64,000 bases of DNA, taken from the NCBI RefSeq assembly GCF_000474945.1, contig NZ_AXDW01000001.1, positions 372,001 through 436,000 of the forward strand, read 5' to 3'. Positions 44,004 through 53,303 of the stretch are shown here, one piece after another. Source of the DNA: Solimonas soli DSM 21787 (GTDB taxonomy: Bacteria > Pseudomonadota > Gammaproteobacteria > Nevskiales > Nevskiaceae). The translations under genes were made by a program, and so were the position numbers. A model generated the notes under the pieces. That model searched no databases. It saw only the letters and a program-made list of their open reading frames with translations, and was not told where the DNA came from. How positions within the stretch are numbered: the stretch's first letter is position 1; every line of letters begins with the position of its first letter.

Positions 44004-44603
44004 ATGAGCATTTCATCCAGACCGGACGACGGCGTGGCGGCACCGGCGCGGCCGACAGCGCCATCGAGCGTACTGCGGTGCTTCGCCGGCTTGCGTCGCT
44101 GGCTGAGCCTCGCGGTCGTGGTGCTCGCCGCCTATGCCGCTGGTGCCGCGCCGGACCGCGAGGCGCTGCATAGCGCGGCGGCCGCGGCGGCGATCGCCTT
44201 CGTCGCCTACGTCCACCAGGACCGCCGGACGCGCCTGCGCGCCGAACACGACCGTCAGCTCTACCGGCGCTTCCTGCACGAGCTGCCGGCGGACGGCGCG
44301 GCGCTGCGCTTCCTGCGCCGGCCCGGCACCGACAGCGCGCCGCGCGCCGCCATCGAGGCGCTCGAACGCTTCCTCACCGGCTGGCACAACGTCGAGAGCG
44401 AATTCACCAACGAATATCTCGGCAGCCACCTGCGCCAGCTGCAACGCGCGATCGGCGTCCTGCTGCGCCTGCAGGCCGAGCAGGCGCAGGGTGCGGCCGC
44501 ATCGGCGCGCCACGAGGTCTTGCGCGGGCGCGTCGCGGCGGCCGCCGCGGCCGTGCTGCTCGCCCACCAGGAGCTCGTCTGGCAAGGGCGCCGGTTGCTG
44601 TAG
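44004..44603 (+). CDS. Membrane protein of unknown function
   Basis: This 199-residue protein has two adjacent hydrophobic segments (about [15 protein letters not shown] and [13 protein letters not shown], residues 33-70). A long helical domain follows, with [35 protein letters not shown] and [15 protein letters not shown]. The C-terminal part could form a coiled coil. It is divergent from htpG, about 164 bases away, and convergent with an ABC permease. I do not recognise the family. Confidence 0.7.
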   Translation: MSISSRPDDGVAAPARPTAPSSVLRCFAGLRRWLSLAVVVLAAYAAGAAPDREALHSAAAAAAIAFVAYVHQDRRTRLRAEHDRQLYRRFLHELPADGAALRFLRRPGTDSAPRAAIEALERFLTGWHNVESEFTNEYLGSHLRQLQRAIGVLLRLQAEQAQGAAASARHEVLRGRVAAAAAAVLLAHQELVWQGRRLL

Positions 44604-44612
44604 CGCGCCCGC

Positions 44613-45746
44613 TCAGTCGAGCGTGCGGCGATAGAAGCGCATGGCGATCGCCATGACGATCAGGGTGAACAGCGCCATCGGCCAGATGCTCGGCCACAGC
44701 TCGGCCCAGCCGTTGCCCTTCAGCACGATGCCGCGGATCAGGCGGTTGAAGTGCGTCAGCGGCAGCACGCTGGCGAGCCACTGCGCCCACTGCGGCATGC
44801 CGGCGAACGGGAACATGAAGCCGGACAGCAGGATGTTCGGCAGGAAATAGAACATCGTCATCTGCATCGCCTGCAGCTGGTTGGCGGCCAGCGAGGACAG
44901 CGTGATGCCGACGGTGAGATTGGCGGCGATGAACAGCAGCGCCGACAGATACAGCGCCACCGCGCTGCCGACGAAGGGCACGCCGAACACCCAGCGCGCC
45001 GCAGCGAGAATGATCGTCGCCTGGATCAGGCCGATGGCGATGTACGGCACGATCTTGCCGCTCATCACTTCGATCGGCCGCACCGGTGTCGCCAGCAGGT
45101 TCTCCATCGTGCCGCGCTCGCGTTCGCGCGTCATGGCGAGGCCGGTCATCATCACCAGCGTCATCGTCAGGATCACGCCCATCAGGCCGGGCACGATGTT
45201 GTACTGGGTGATGCCTTCCGGGTTGTAGAGCCGGTGCACGCGAATCTCGAAGGGTGCCGCGCCGGCGGCGAGCGCCGCGAGCGGCCCGCGCAGGTCCTTC
45301 TGCGCCACGGCGGCGACCAGCGGGTTGACGGCGCCGAGCGCCATGCCGGTCGCCATCGGGTCGGTCGCGTCGGCTTCGAGCAGCATCGCGGGCTTTTCGC
45401 CGCGCACCAGCTTCTGCGTGAAATCGGCGGGCACGTCGAGCACGAACTGCACGCGGCCGCGCGCCAGGGCATCGCGCCCGGCCTGCTCGTCCGGCAGCTC
45501 GGCGACGATGTCGAAGTAGCTCGAATTGCGCATCGCCGCGACCAGGCTGCGCGTGAACTCGCTGTGTCCGGCGCCGATCACCGCGGTCGGCAGGTGGCGC
45601 GGATCGGAATTGATCGCGAAGCCGAACAGCGTCAGCTGCACGATCGGAATGCCGACGATCATGGCGAAGGTCACGCGATCGCGGCGCAGCTGCAGGAATT
45701 CCTTGCGCACGATCGCCCACCAGCGCAGCAGCGAGAACGCGCTCAT
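44613..45746 (-). CDS. ABC-2 type transporter permease, YbhS/YbhR-like
   Basis: This 377-residue permease has one N-terminal membrane segment, a periplasmic domain of about 150 residues, then five segments. The ABC-2 signature is RERERGTMENLLATPVRPIEVMSGK, followed by FMFPFAGMPQWAQWLASVLPLTHF. It partners the ATPase whose stop overlaps its start by four bases. Small hydrophobic drugs are the usual cargo of this type, by analogy with YbhFSR. Confidence 0.92.
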   Translation of the reverse strand: MSAFSLLRWWAIVRKEFLQLRRDRVTFAMIVGIPIVQLTLFGFAINSDPRHLPTAVIGAGHSEFTRSLVAAMRNSSYFDIVAELPDEQAGRDALARGRVQFVLDVPADFTQKLVRGEKPAMLLEADATDPMATGMALGAVNPLVAAVAQKDLRGPLAALAAGAAPFEIRVHRLYNPEGITQYNIVPGLMGVILTMTLVMMTGLAMTRERERGTMENLLATPVRPIEVMSGKIVPYIAIGLIQATIILAAARWVFGVPFVGSAVALYLSALLFIAANLTVGITLSSLAANQLQAMQMTMFYFLPNILLSGFMFPFAGMPQWAQWLASVLPLTHFNRLIRGIVLKGNGWAELWPSIWPMALFTLIVMAIAMRFYRRTLD

Positions 45747-46690
45747 GCGCCTGCCGCGTAGTTGTCGGTGGCGCGGTTCATCAGATGGATGAACACGTCT
45801 TCGAGGCTGGTGTCGACGCGCTCGATGCGCAGCCCGTCGCCGGTCGCGAACCGCTTCAGCGTCGCTTCCAGCAGCGGCGCGTCGCGGCCGGTGACATGCA
45901 GCACGGCGCCGAAGGCGACGGTCTGCTCGACGCCAGGCTGGCCGCGCAGCGCCGTCGTCAGTTCGGCGAGGCCCTCGCCGCGCACGGCGAACGTCGTCAG
46001 CTGCTGTGCGCGCACGACGTCCTCGGCCGTGCCCTGCGCCAGCAGCTTGCCGTAGGCGATGTAGGCGAGCTTGTGGCAGCGCTCCGCCTCGTCCATGTAA
46101 TGCGTGCTGACCAGCACCGAAATGCCTTCGGCGGCGAGGCGATGCAGTTCCTCCCAGAAATCGCGGCGCGCGGTCGGATCGACGCCCGCCGTCGGCTCGT
46201 CGAGCAACAGCAGCTCCGGCTTGTGCAGCATGCAGGCGGCGAGCGCGAGGCGCTGCTTCCAGCCGCCGGACAGCGCGCCGGTCAGCTGATGCGCGCGCGC
46301 GGCGAGGCCGAGGCGTTCGAGCGCCCCGTCGACGACGCGCCGGCGCTCCGGCATCTCGTAGAGACGCGCCACGAAATCGAGGTTTTCGCGGATCGTCAGA
46401 TCGTCCCAGTACGAGAACTTCTGTGTCATGTAGCCGACGCGGCGCTTGATCTGCTCCGATTCGCGGCGGATGTCGTAGCCGAGGCAGCTGCCGCTGCCGG
46501 CGTCCGGCGTCAGCAGGCCGCACATCAGGCGGATCGACGTGGTCTTGCCGCTGCCGTTGGGGCCGAGGAAGCCGAAGATCTCGCCGCGCCGTACCTGCAT
46601 CGACAGATCGGCGACCACGTGCTTGTCGCCGAAATGCTTGTTCAGGCCGTGCACGTCGATCGCCAGTTCGCGCGCCGCCGTCGTGCTCAT
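45743..46690 (-). CDS. ABC transporter ATP-binding protein, YbhF-like half-size
   Basis: This 315-residue ATPase has Walker A GPNGSGKTT, signature LSGGWKQRLALA, Walker B ELLLLDEPTAGVD and H-loop VSTHYMDEAERC. The C-terminal 90 residues form a regulatory extension ending LEDVFIHLMNRATDNY. The E. coli YbhF has two such ATPase domains in one chain; this has one. Start at 46690; it overlaps the HlyD gene stop and the permease start. Confidence 0.93.
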   Translation of the reverse strand: MSTTAARELAIDVHGLNKHFGDKHVVADLSMQVRRGEIFGFLGPNGSGKTTSIRLMCGLLTPDAGSGSCLGYDIRRESEQIKRRVGYMTQKFSYWDDLTIRENLDFVARLYEMPERRRVVDGALERLGLAARAHQLTGALSGGWKQRLALAACMLHKPELLLLDEPTAGVDPTARRDFWEELHRLAAEGISVLVSTHYMDEAERCHKLAYIAYGKLLAQGTAEDVVRAQQLTTFAVRGEGLAELTTALRGQPGVEQTVAFGAVLHVTGRDAPLLEATLKRFATGDGLRIERVDTSLEDVFIHLMNRATDNYAAGA

Positions 46691-47631
46691 GTCGGGCTCA
46701 CCGTCACCGGCTGGCCCGGATGCAGCTGGGCGGCGTCCTGCGGCGCCGGCCAGGCCTCGACCATGAATACCAGCTTGTCGCGCGTCTCGTTGCTGTAGAT
46801 CACCGGCGGCGTGTATTCGGCCTCGGACGAGACGTAGCGGATGGTCGCGGCGACGTCGCGCGCGCAGCCGTCGCAATGCAGGCGCACGCCTTGCCCGACA
46901 CGCAGTGCGCCGAGCGCGCGCTCCGGCACGAAGAAGCGCAGCTTGATGTTGCCCGGCGGCAGCAGGCGCACCACCGGACTGCCGGCCGCCACCCATTCGC
47001 CCTTGCGGTACAGGGTGTCGTAGACGCGCCCGGCATCCGGCGCCGCCAGCGTCTTCTCGGCCAGCCGCCAGTCGGCCTGCGCCAACGCCGCGCGCGCGGC
47101 CTCGGCCTGCGCGGCAGCGGCGGCGAGCTGCTGTTCGCGGCCCGGCAGTCCGGCGACTTCGAGCTGGCGGCGCAGCTCGTCGACGCGCGCGGCGGCGCTG
47201 TCGGCCTGCGCGCGGCTCGCGTCGAGCTGCGCCCGGGCGACGGCGCCGGTGTCGATCAAGGCCTGATCGCGGCGCAGCTGCTCCGCCGCATTGCGCGCCG
47301 CGGCGAGCGCCTGCGCGAGCTGCGCGCGGACGACCGCGACTTCCGGCGCGCGCTTGCCGGTCTGCAGATCGGCGAGCTGCGCCTGCGCGGCGCCGAACTG
47401 CCGCGCCGCCTGCTGCCGCGCCGCCGCCTCCAGCGTCGCCTCGAGACGAAACAGCGGCGCGCCGGCCTGCACGCTGTCGCCGCGCCGCACGGCCAGCGCC
47501 TCGAGGCGGCCGGCCTGCGAGGAGGCCACATAGACGAATTCGCCCTCGACGTAGCCCTGGTAGGCCGGCGGCGCGCGGCCGCAGGCCGACAGCAGCATCG
47601 CCGCGACCACGATGGTGGGTGTCTTATGCAT
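46687..47631 (-). CDS. HlyD-family periplasmic adaptor lipoprotein, YbhG-like
   Basis: This 314-residue membrane-fusion protein has a lipobox (AAMLLSACG), so it is probably a lipoprotein. A barrel-sandwich half (EGEFVYVASSQAGRLEALAVRRGDSVQAGAPLFRL) leads to a long Ala/Gln/Arg coiled-coil hairpin (residues about 65-190). A second lipoyl half and a beta-barrel follow (YRKGEWVAAGSPVVRLL, LRFFVPERALG). The start at 47631 overlaps the end of the TetR gene by eight bases, so the four genes form one operon. Confidence 0.92.
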   Translation of the reverse strand: MHKTPTIVVAAMLLSACGRAPPAYQGYVEGEFVYVASSQAGRLEALAVRRGDSVQAGAPLFRLEATLEAAARQQAARQFGAAQAQLADLQTGKRAPEVAVVRAQLAQALAAARNAAEQLRRDQALIDTGAVARAQLDASRAQADSAAARVDELRRQLEVAGLPGREQQLAAAAAQAEAARAALAQADWRLAEKTLAAPDAGRVYDTLYRKGEWVAAGSPVVRLLPPGNIKLRFFVPERALGALRVGQGVRLHCDGCARDVAATIRYVSSEAEYTPPVIYSNETRDKLVFMVEAWPAPQDAAQLHPGQPVTVSPT

Positions 47632-48307
47632 CGCCGGCCTCCAGATCGCGGCGCCGCGCCTGCAGCGCCGCCAGTGAAAACTGCGCGATATGCGTGGCCA
47701 GCAGCGCCGGCCCGCCGCTGTCATAGCTGTGCGGCGCCAGCTGCTCCACGAGCGGCCGCGCGAACAGGTAGAACATGCACTGGCTGACGATGCTCAGCGT
47801 GCAGCGCGTGACCGTCTCGGTGTCCGCCTTCGGCCCGAGCAGCCGGGCGACGATGGCCGACAACTGGCGGAACTGCGGGGCGATCACGTCCGCCACCAGC
47901 GTCCGCAGCGCCGGCGTCGGCGACAGCAGCTCGCGCATCAGCAGTTTCGCCACGAAAGCGCGCTGGTCCTCGGCGAGGAAGCGGCTCAGCAGCGCCGTCA
48001 CCGCCGCCCGCAGGGCCTGTTCGGCGCCGGCGAGCTGCGCGGCATCGGCGAAGGGATAGCGCTCGATGCGCTCGCCGGCCTGGTGCCGCAGCACTTCGAG
48101 GTACAGCGCTTCCTTGCCGCCGAAGTGGTAGTTGATGGCCGCGACATTGGCGCCGGCGCGCTCGGCGATGTCGCGCACGCGGGCGAGGTCATAGCCCTGC
48201 TCGACGAACACCGCGGTCGCCGCGTCGAGCAGCGCCGCGCGCGTCCCTTCACGACTCGGCAATGGCGCGGCACCGGCAGGCGGCGGGGTGCGACTGGGCT
48301 TCGGCAT
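47624..48307 (-). CDS. cecR: TetR-family regulator, CecR-like
   Basis: This 227-residue repressor has an N-terminal HTH (GTRAALLDAATAVFVEQGYDLARVRDIAERAGANVAAINYHFGGKEAL). Its C-terminal domain, with MRELLSPTPAL, is of the DUF1956/CecR kind. In E. coli CecR precedes ybhGFSR and controls that exporter; the same order is seen here. A perfect 18-bp palindrome lies two bases before the ATG and there is no Shine-Dalgarno, so repression at a leaderless or very short-leader transcript is likely. Confidence 0.88.
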   Translation of the reverse strand: MPKPSRTPPPAGAAPLPSREGTRAALLDAATAVFVEQGYDLARVRDIAERAGANVAAINYHFGGKEALYLEVLRHQAGERIERYPFADAAQLAGAEQALRAAVTALLSRFLAEDQRAFVAKLLMRELLSPTPALRTLVADVIAPQFRQLSAIVARLLGPKADTETVTRCTLSIVSQCMFYLFARPLVEQLAPHSYDSGGPALLATHIAQFSLAALQARRRDLEAGDA

Positions 48308-48309
48308 GA

Positions 48310-48327
48310 TTAAAACAATTGTTTTAA
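48310..48327. promoter_or_regulatory. Perfect 18-bp palindrome, candidate CecR operator
   Basis: TTAAAACAATTGTTTTAA is its own reverse complement and lies immediately upstream of the cecR ATG at 48307. Its AT content stands out against the neighbourhood. The position suggests autorepression. Confidence 0.8.
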
Positions 48328-48378
48328 ACAAGCGCTTTGATATACCCGGCGGCGGCCCTCTGTCAAATCGCAGACCGC

Positions 48379-48414
48379 AAAAAGCCACGGCGGACCGCGA
48401 GGGTCCGCCGTGGC
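48379..48414 (-). terminator. Terminator of the rpsP-rplS operon
   Basis: A 13-bp perfect stem GCCACGGCGGACC with GGTCCGCCGTGGC and a five-base loop is followed on the minus strand by TTTTT, about 50 bases after the rplS stop. Confidence 0.92.
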
Positions 48415-48463
48415 GAGGCGATGATGCCGTGCAGCGCCGGCCGCGAGGCCGGAGCGCGCTCGC

Positions 48464-48817
48464 TTAGCCGAGCTTCTCGGTGATGCGCGCCGCCTTGCCC
48501 GACAGGTTGCGCAGGTAGTACAGCTTGGCGCGACGGACTTCGCCGCGACGCTTCACGCTGATCTCGGCGACCTGCGGGCTGTAGGTCTGGAACACGCGCT
48601 CGACGCCTTCGCCGTGCGAAGCCTTGCGCACCGTGAAGGCGGAGTTCAGGCCGCGGTTGCGCTTGGCAATCACCACACCCTCGAACGACTGCAGACGCTC
48701 GCGGTCGCCTTCCTTCACCTTCACCTTGACCTCGACCGTGTCGCCGGGGTTGAAGGCCGGCACCTGCTTGTTCATCTGTTCCGCTTCGATCGCGGCAATG
48801 ATCTTGTTCGTACGCAT
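48464..48817 (-). CDS. rplS: 50S ribosomal protein L19
   Basis: This 117-residue ribosomal protein shows the block [28 protein letters not shown] and the basic C-terminus [23 protein letters not shown]. The start [14 protein letters not shown] at 48817 is standard. It is last in the rpsP-rimM-trmD-rplS operon and a strong terminator follows. Confidence 0.98.
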   Translation of the reverse strand: MRTNKIIAAIEAEQMNKQVPAFNPGDTVEVKVKVKEGDRERLQSFEGVVIAKRNRGLNSAFTVRKASHGEGVERVFQTYSPQVAEISVKRRGEVRRAKLYYLRNLSGKAARITEKLG

Positions 48818-48837
48818 GTCTGCTACCTCAGTTAAAC

Positions 48838-49584
48838 CTATCGCCGCGTCGCGATGAACTCGCGCAACAGCGCCCTTGAATCCTCGTCCAGCTCCAAGCC
48901 GTCGAGCAGCTCGGGCCGCTTGAGCCACGTCTGCCCCAGTGCCTGCTGCCGACGCCAGCGCGCGATTTTCGCATGATCGCCGGACAACAGCACCTCCGGC
49001 ACCCCTGCGTCGCGCCAGACTTCCGGCCGCGTGTAATGCGGATGGTCCAGAAGTCCCGCGGAGAACGAGTCGTTCACCGCCGACTGCTCGTCGCCCAGCA
49101 CGCCGGGCAACAGGCGCGCAATGGCATCGATCACCACCATCGCCGCCAGTTCGCCGCCCGACAACACGAAGTCGCCCAGCGACAACTCGAAATCCACCTC
49201 GGCTGCGAGCACGCGCTCGTCGAGGCCCTCGTACCTTCCGCACAGCAGCACCAGACCCTGCTCGGCGCTCAGGCGCTCCGCCCAGCGCTGGTCGAAACGA
49301 CTGCCCTGCGGCGACAGGTAAACCACTTTCGGGGCGACCTTCGCCGCACCGATCGCCTGCTTCGCGTCGGCCACCGCCGCTGCCAGCGGCTCGGCCTCCA
49401 TCACCATGCCGGGTCCGCCGCCGTAGGGCCGCGCATCGACGCGGCGCCACTTGTTCGTGCTGTAGTCGCGCGGATTGCGCGTCGACAGCGCGAGCTGGCC
49501 CTGCCCGACCGCGATCCGCGGCATGCCGTGCCGCGTCACCTGTTCCACCAGTTCGGGGAACAGCGTGATGACCTCGATCTTCAT
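48838..49584 (-). CDS. trmD: tRNA (guanine-N1)-methyltransferase
   Basis: This 248-residue SPOUT-fold enzyme makes m1G37 in tRNAs. [32 protein letters not shown] and [13 protein letters not shown] with [13 protein letters not shown] form the trefoil-knot SAM site. It lies ten bases after rimM and 20 before rplS. Confidence 0.97.
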   Translation of the reverse strand: MKIEVITLFPELVEQVTRHGMPRIAVGQGQLALSTRNPRDYSTNKWRRVDARPYGGGPGMVMEAEPLAAAVADAKQAIGAAKVAPKVVYLSPQGSRFDQRWAERLSAEQGLVLLCGRYEGLDERVLAAEVDFELSLGDFVLSGGELAAMVVIDAIARLLPGVLGDEQSAVNDSFSAGLLDHPHYTRPEVWRDAGVPEVLLSGDHAKIARWRRQQALGQTWLKRPELLDGLELDEDSRALLREFIATRR

Positions 49585-49594
49585 CGCCCGGCAC

Positions 49595-50128
49595 TCACCA
49601 GTCCGGCTGCCACTCGCAAACGATGCGACCGGCGGCCGGATCGACCTCGCGGACGATCTGCGGGCTGACGAACGGGATCAGCCGTTCCGTTTCACCCTCG
49701 CCGCCGGCGTCGGCGGTGATCACCAGCACGTCCTGCGCGCCGTTGCTGGTGACGTCGGTCACCGTGCCCAGCGCCACGCCCTCGGTGTTCATCACCGCGA
49801 GACCCAGCAGGTCGGCCCAGTAGAACTGGCCTTCCGGCAGCTTCGGCATCTCGCCGCGCTCGACCTGGATCTCGGCGCCGATCAGCCCGGCGGCGACATC
49901 GCGATCCTCGATCGGCTTGCCCGAGGCATCGCTGATCTGTGCGACGAGGCCGTTGCCCTGCACCTTGCCGGCCAGCAGCTGCGCCTCGAATCCGTCGCCG
50001 TGGACCAGCCACCAGCGCCGGTACTTCAGAATGTTTTGGGCCGGACGGGTGTACGAATACACCTTGATCCAGCCCTGGACTCCATGCACGCCGGCGACGC
50101 GGCCCAGCGTCACCCGGCGCCCTTCCAC
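49595..50128 (-). CDS. rimM: 16S rRNA processing protein RimM
   Basis: This 177-residue factor assists 30S head assembly. The N-terminal VTLGRVAGVHGVQGWIKVYSYT and the PRC-barrel part QFYWADLLGLAV with RLIPFVSPQIVREVD are present. It starts three bases after rpsP. Confidence 0.95.
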   Translation of the reverse strand: MEGRRVTLGRVAGVHGVQGWIKVYSYTRPAQNILKYRRWWLVHGDGFEAQLLAGKVQGNGLVAQISDASGKPIEDRDVAAGLIGAEIQVERGEMPKLPEGQFYWADLLGLAVMNTEGVALGTVTDVTSNGAQDVLVITADAGGEGETERLIPFVSPQIVREVDPAAGRIVCEWQPDW

Positions 50129-50131
50129 GTC

Positions 50132-50380
50132 TTAGGCCGCCTTGGGCGCCGTCTTGACGAGGTAGGCCACGCGCTCGGACAGCTGCGCGCCGTTCTTCGT
50201 CCAGTGCTCGACGCGCGCCGCGTCCAGCACGAGCTTCTGCTCCTGGCCCTTGGCGTTCGGGTTGTAGTAGCCGAGGCGCTCGATGAAGCGGCCGTCGCGG
50301 GCGCTGCTCTTCTCGGTGGCAACCACGTGGTAGAACGGGCGCTTCTTGGCGCCGGCGCGAGCCAGACGAATCGTGACCAT
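50132..50380 (-). CDS. rpsP: 30S ribosomal protein S16
   Basis: This 82-residue protein starts [20 protein letters not shown] and has [14 protein letters not shown], both invariant in S16. It is the first gene of the operon. The longer upstream frame is not family-like. Confidence 0.98.
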   Translation of the reverse strand: MVTIRLARAGAKKRPFYHVVATEKSSARDGRFIERLGYYNPNAKGQEQKLVLDAARVEHWTKNGAQLSERVAYLVKTAPKAA

Positions 50381-50441
50381 ATCTGCAAATTCCTGTTTTC
50401 TGACGACCGAGCAGGCCGCTATGGCCGCTGAAAGGCCGCGT

Positions 50442-50470
50442 ATTTTAGCGATTTCCTTCCGGAAATCCAG
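50442..50470 (-). promoter_or_regulatory. Probable promoter of the rpsP operon
   Basis: On the minus strand TAAAAT (50447-50442) lies 17 bases after CTGGAT, about 60 bases before rpsP. The -10 is good; the -35 is weak. Confidence 0.45.
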
Positions 50471-50543
50471 CGCTTCCACACAATATGCTGTGTCGGACGT
50501 GCGCCACGCGGCGGCTCGTCGGCCTCGCGGCCGCGCGCGCGGC

Positions 50544-51059
50544 CTATCGACCGTTGCGCAGGAGCACCAGAACGCGGCTCTCGATGTCGCCGGCGAAGGT
50601 ATCGCCGAAGCCGTAGTAGATCTGGTCGATCTCGCCGTTCGGCTTGATGATGAAAGTCGCCGGCAGGCGCCACAGATCGAAAAAGCGCGTGGCGATGCCG
50701 ATCGGATCGACGATCACCGGATACGACACCGGATGCAGCTTGAGAAAGCGCTGCGCCTTGTCGACTTCCTGGTCGATGCTCACCGAGAGCACCTCGAAGC
50801 GCTCGCCGTAGCCCTGCTTCTGCAGGCGGCCGTGGATCGCGTCGATCTGCGGCATGGATTCGATGCAGGGCCCGCACCACGAAGCCCAGAAATCGAGGAC
50901 CACGACCTTACCCTTCAGGGTGCTGAGCTTGGTGCCCTGCGGTCCCTGCAGGACCACGCCGGCCGCTTCCGGCGCCTGCTGGCCGACCTTGATGGCATGG
51001 GCCGGCGCACTGACCAGCGAGGCCAGCAGCAGCAGCGCCCCCCCGAGTCCCCGGCGCAT
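50544..51059 (-). CDS. TlpA-type periplasmic thiol-disulfide oxidoreductase
   Basis: This 171-residue thioredoxin-fold protein has a signal peptide (to about APAHA) and the active site [13 protein letters not shown]. The cis-Pro strand [13 protein letters not shown] follows. It probably reduces disulfides in the periplasm, for example in cytochrome c maturation. It lies two bases after ffh, an unusual partner, and upstream of rpsP. Confidence 0.92.
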   Translation of the reverse strand: MRRGLGGALLLLASLVSAPAHAIKVGQQAPEAAGVVLQGPQGTKLSTLKGKVVVLDFWASWCGPCIESMPQIDAIHGRLQKQGYGERFEVLSVSIDQEVDKAQRFLKLHPVSYPVIVDPIGIATRFFDLWRLPATFIIKPNGEIDQIYYGFGDTFAGDIESRVLVLLRNGR

Positions 51060-51061
51060 GT

Positions 51062-52423
51062 TCAGCGCCGCGGCAGCATGCCGGGCGGCAGACGCCCGGC
51101 GAGGCCGCGCATCATCTTCGCCATGCCGCCGCTGGCGACCTTCTTCATCATGTCGCGCGTGGTCTCGAACTGGCGCAGCAGCTGGTTGACGTGCTGCACT
51201 TCGACGCCGGCACCGGCGGCGATGCGACGCTTGCGCGAGGCCTTGATGAGATCCGGGAAGCGACGTTCCTGGCGCGTCATCGAATTGATGATGGCGACCG
51301 TCTTGCGCACCTGCTTCTCGGCGTCGACGTTCTTCAGCTGCGCCTGGATCTGCGCCCCGCCCGGCAGCTTCTCGAGCAGCGACTGCATGCTGCCCATGTT
51401 CTGCATCTGCAGCATCTGCTCGCGGAAGTCTTCGAGATCGAAACTCTTATTCTTCTTGAGCTTCTCGGCGAGCTTCTGCGCCTTCTCGTGATCGACCTTG
51501 CGCGCCGTCTCCTCGATCAGCGACAGCATGTCGCCCTGGCCGAGGATGCGCGTGGCGATGCGATCCGGGTGGAAGACTTCGAGGCGGTCGGACTTCTCGC
51601 CGACGCCGAGGAACTTGATCGGCTTGCCGGTGACGGTGCGCACCGACAGCGCCGCGCCGCCGCGCGAGTCGCCGTCGACCTTGGTCAGGATCACGCCGGT
51701 CAGCGGCAGCACGTCGGCGAAGGCGCGCGCCGTCTTGGCGGCGTCCTGGCCGGTCATGCTGTCGACCACGAACAGCGTCTCGACCGGATCGAGCGCGGCG
51801 TGCAGCGCCGCGATCTCCTTCATCATCTCCTCGTCGACCGTGGTGCGGCCGGCGGTGTCGACGATCAGCACGTCGGCGTACTGCTTGCGCGCCTCGGCGA
51901 GCGCGGCCTGCGCGATGTCGACCGGATTCTGGCCGACCGCCGACGGGAAGAATTCGACGCCGACATTGCCGGCGACGATGCGCAGCTGCTCGATGGCGGC
52001 CGGGCGGTAGACGTCGCAGGACACGACGACGACCTTCTTCTTCTGTTCCTTCAGCCACAGCGCCAGCTTGCCGGTGCTCGTCGTTTTACCGGAACCCTGC
52101 AGGCCGGCCATCAGGATGATCGCCGGCGGCTGCGCGCGCAGGTTCAGCGGCTCGGTGACGCCGCCGAGCGTCGCCGTCAGCTCCTGCTGGACGACGCGCA
52201 GGAATTCCTGCCCGGGCGTCAGCGAAGCGGTGATCTCGGTCCCGAGCGCGCGCGCCTTGACCTTGTCGGTGAAATCCTTGACCACCGGCAGGGCGACGTC
52301 GGCCTCGAGCAGCGCCATGCGCAGCTCGCGGCTGGCGGCGTTGATCTGCTCTTCGGTCAGGCGGCCCTGGCCGCGGATGGAGTCGAGTACGCGCGACAGG
52401 CGCGTCGTCAGATTGTCGAACAT
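51062..52423 (-). CDS. ffh: Signal recognition particle protein Ffh
   Basis: This 453-residue GTPase targets nascent membrane proteins. The G1 loop is GLQGSGKTTSTGKLA; DTAGRTTVDEEMM and TKVDGDSRGGAALS follow. The Met-rich M domain is at the C-terminus (REQMLQMQNMGSM, then MTRQERRFPDLI). Length is standard. Confidence 0.97.
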   Translation of the reverse strand: MFDNLTTRLSRVLDSIRGQGRLTEEQINAASRELRMALLEADVALPVVKDFTDKVKARALGTEITASLTPGQEFLRVVQQELTATLGGVTEPLNLRAQPPAIILMAGLQGSGKTTSTGKLALWLKEQKKKVVVVSCDVYRPAAIEQLRIVAGNVGVEFFPSAVGQNPVDIAQAALAEARKQYADVLIVDTAGRTTVDEEMMKEIAALHAALDPVETLFVVDSMTGQDAAKTARAFADVLPLTGVILTKVDGDSRGGAALSVRTVTGKPIKFLGVGEKSDRLEVFHPDRIATRILGQGDMLSLIEETARKVDHEKAQKLAEKLKKNKSFDLEDFREQMLQMQNMGSMQSLLEKLPGGAQIQAQLKNVDAEKQVRKTVAIINSMTRQERRFPDLIKASRKRRIAAGAGVEVQHVNQLLRQFETTRDMMKKVASGGMAKMMRGLAGRLPPGMLPRR

Positions 52424-52469
52424 GGAAAAGGACCGCTGCGGATTGCCGCCATTGTAGCGGCAGCGCGGC

Positions 52470-53240
52470 TCAGGCGAGCGCGATGGCGTCGCCGCGTTTC
52501 AGGTGCACGTATTCCCAGCCGCGCAGCGCGCGCCGGCACTCGCGCTCGATCTGCGCTTCGGTACCCGGCTTGTGGTGCGTGAGATAGAGCCGCGGCTTGT
52601 GCACCAGCTTGCGCAGCTCGCTGCCCAGCAGCTCGGGCGTGAAGTGCTTGGAGGCGTGGCTGAGCGCCGCTTCCTGATCGGGGAAGGCGATCTCGATCAT
52701 CAGCTTGTCGAGACGCGACAGGCCGTTGAGGAAGTTCCACAGCATGTCGTCGGCGTAGGTGTCGCCGGAAAACGCGAAGGTGCCGCCGCGGCCTTCGATC
52801 GCGTAGCCGTTCGCCGGCACGGTGTGCAGGACGCGGAACGGCGTGATCGTCCGCCCGCCGCCGAGATCGATGCGCTCCTCCATGGCGATCTCGCGCCAGC
52901 GCAGCAGCGGATTGGTCTCGTCGGGCAGCGTCGAAAAATCCGGCCAGACCTTCCAGTTGAAGATGTGCTCGCGCAGCGTCTGCAGCGTGTCGCGGCTGGC
53001 ATGCACGGCGATCGGCTGTTCGATCAGGTCGAAAAGGTTGTCGGCCATGAAGGCCAGGCCACAGACGTGATCGAGATGGCAGTGCGTGAGAAAGATGTGC
53101 CGGATGCGCTGCTGCTGCGCGAGCGTGAGATCGCCAACGCCGGTGCCGGCATCCAGGAGAATCTCGTCGTCGAGCAGCAGGCTGGTGGTCCGCAGGCCTG
53201 GGCCGACGCCGCCGCTGCAACCGAGCACCTTGATGCGCAT
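52470..53240 (-). CDS. Metallo-beta-lactamase-fold hydrolase, class II cyclic-nucleotide phosphodiesterase-like
   Basis: This 256-residue protein starts MRIKVLGCSGGVGPGLRTTS. The metal site is THCHLDHVCGL, with TFAFSGDTYADD and LTHHKPG as later ligands. PDE1-type class II cAMP phosphodiesterases have the same layout, so cyclic-nucleotide cleavage is plausible but unproven. It lies between ffh and a divergent ypjD; in E. coli these two are direct neighbours. Confidence 0.85.
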   Translation of the reverse strand: MRIKVLGCSGGVGPGLRTTSLLLDDEILLDAGTGVGDLTLAQQQRIRHIFLTHCHLDHVCGLAFMADNLFDLIEQPIAVHASRDTLQTLREHIFNWKVWPDFSTLPDETNPLLRWREIAMEERIDLGGGRTITPFRVLHTVPANGYAIEGRGGTFAFSGDTYADDMLWNFLNGLSRLDKLMIEIAFPDQEAALSHASKHFTPELLGSELRKLVHKPRLYLTHHKPGTEAQIERECRRALRGWEYVHLKRGDAIALA

Positions 53241-53303
53241 AGGGTTCCGGGAAATACGATCGCGCGATGCTAGCACGGTGCACGGCGATGCTATGCTGCG
53301 ACG

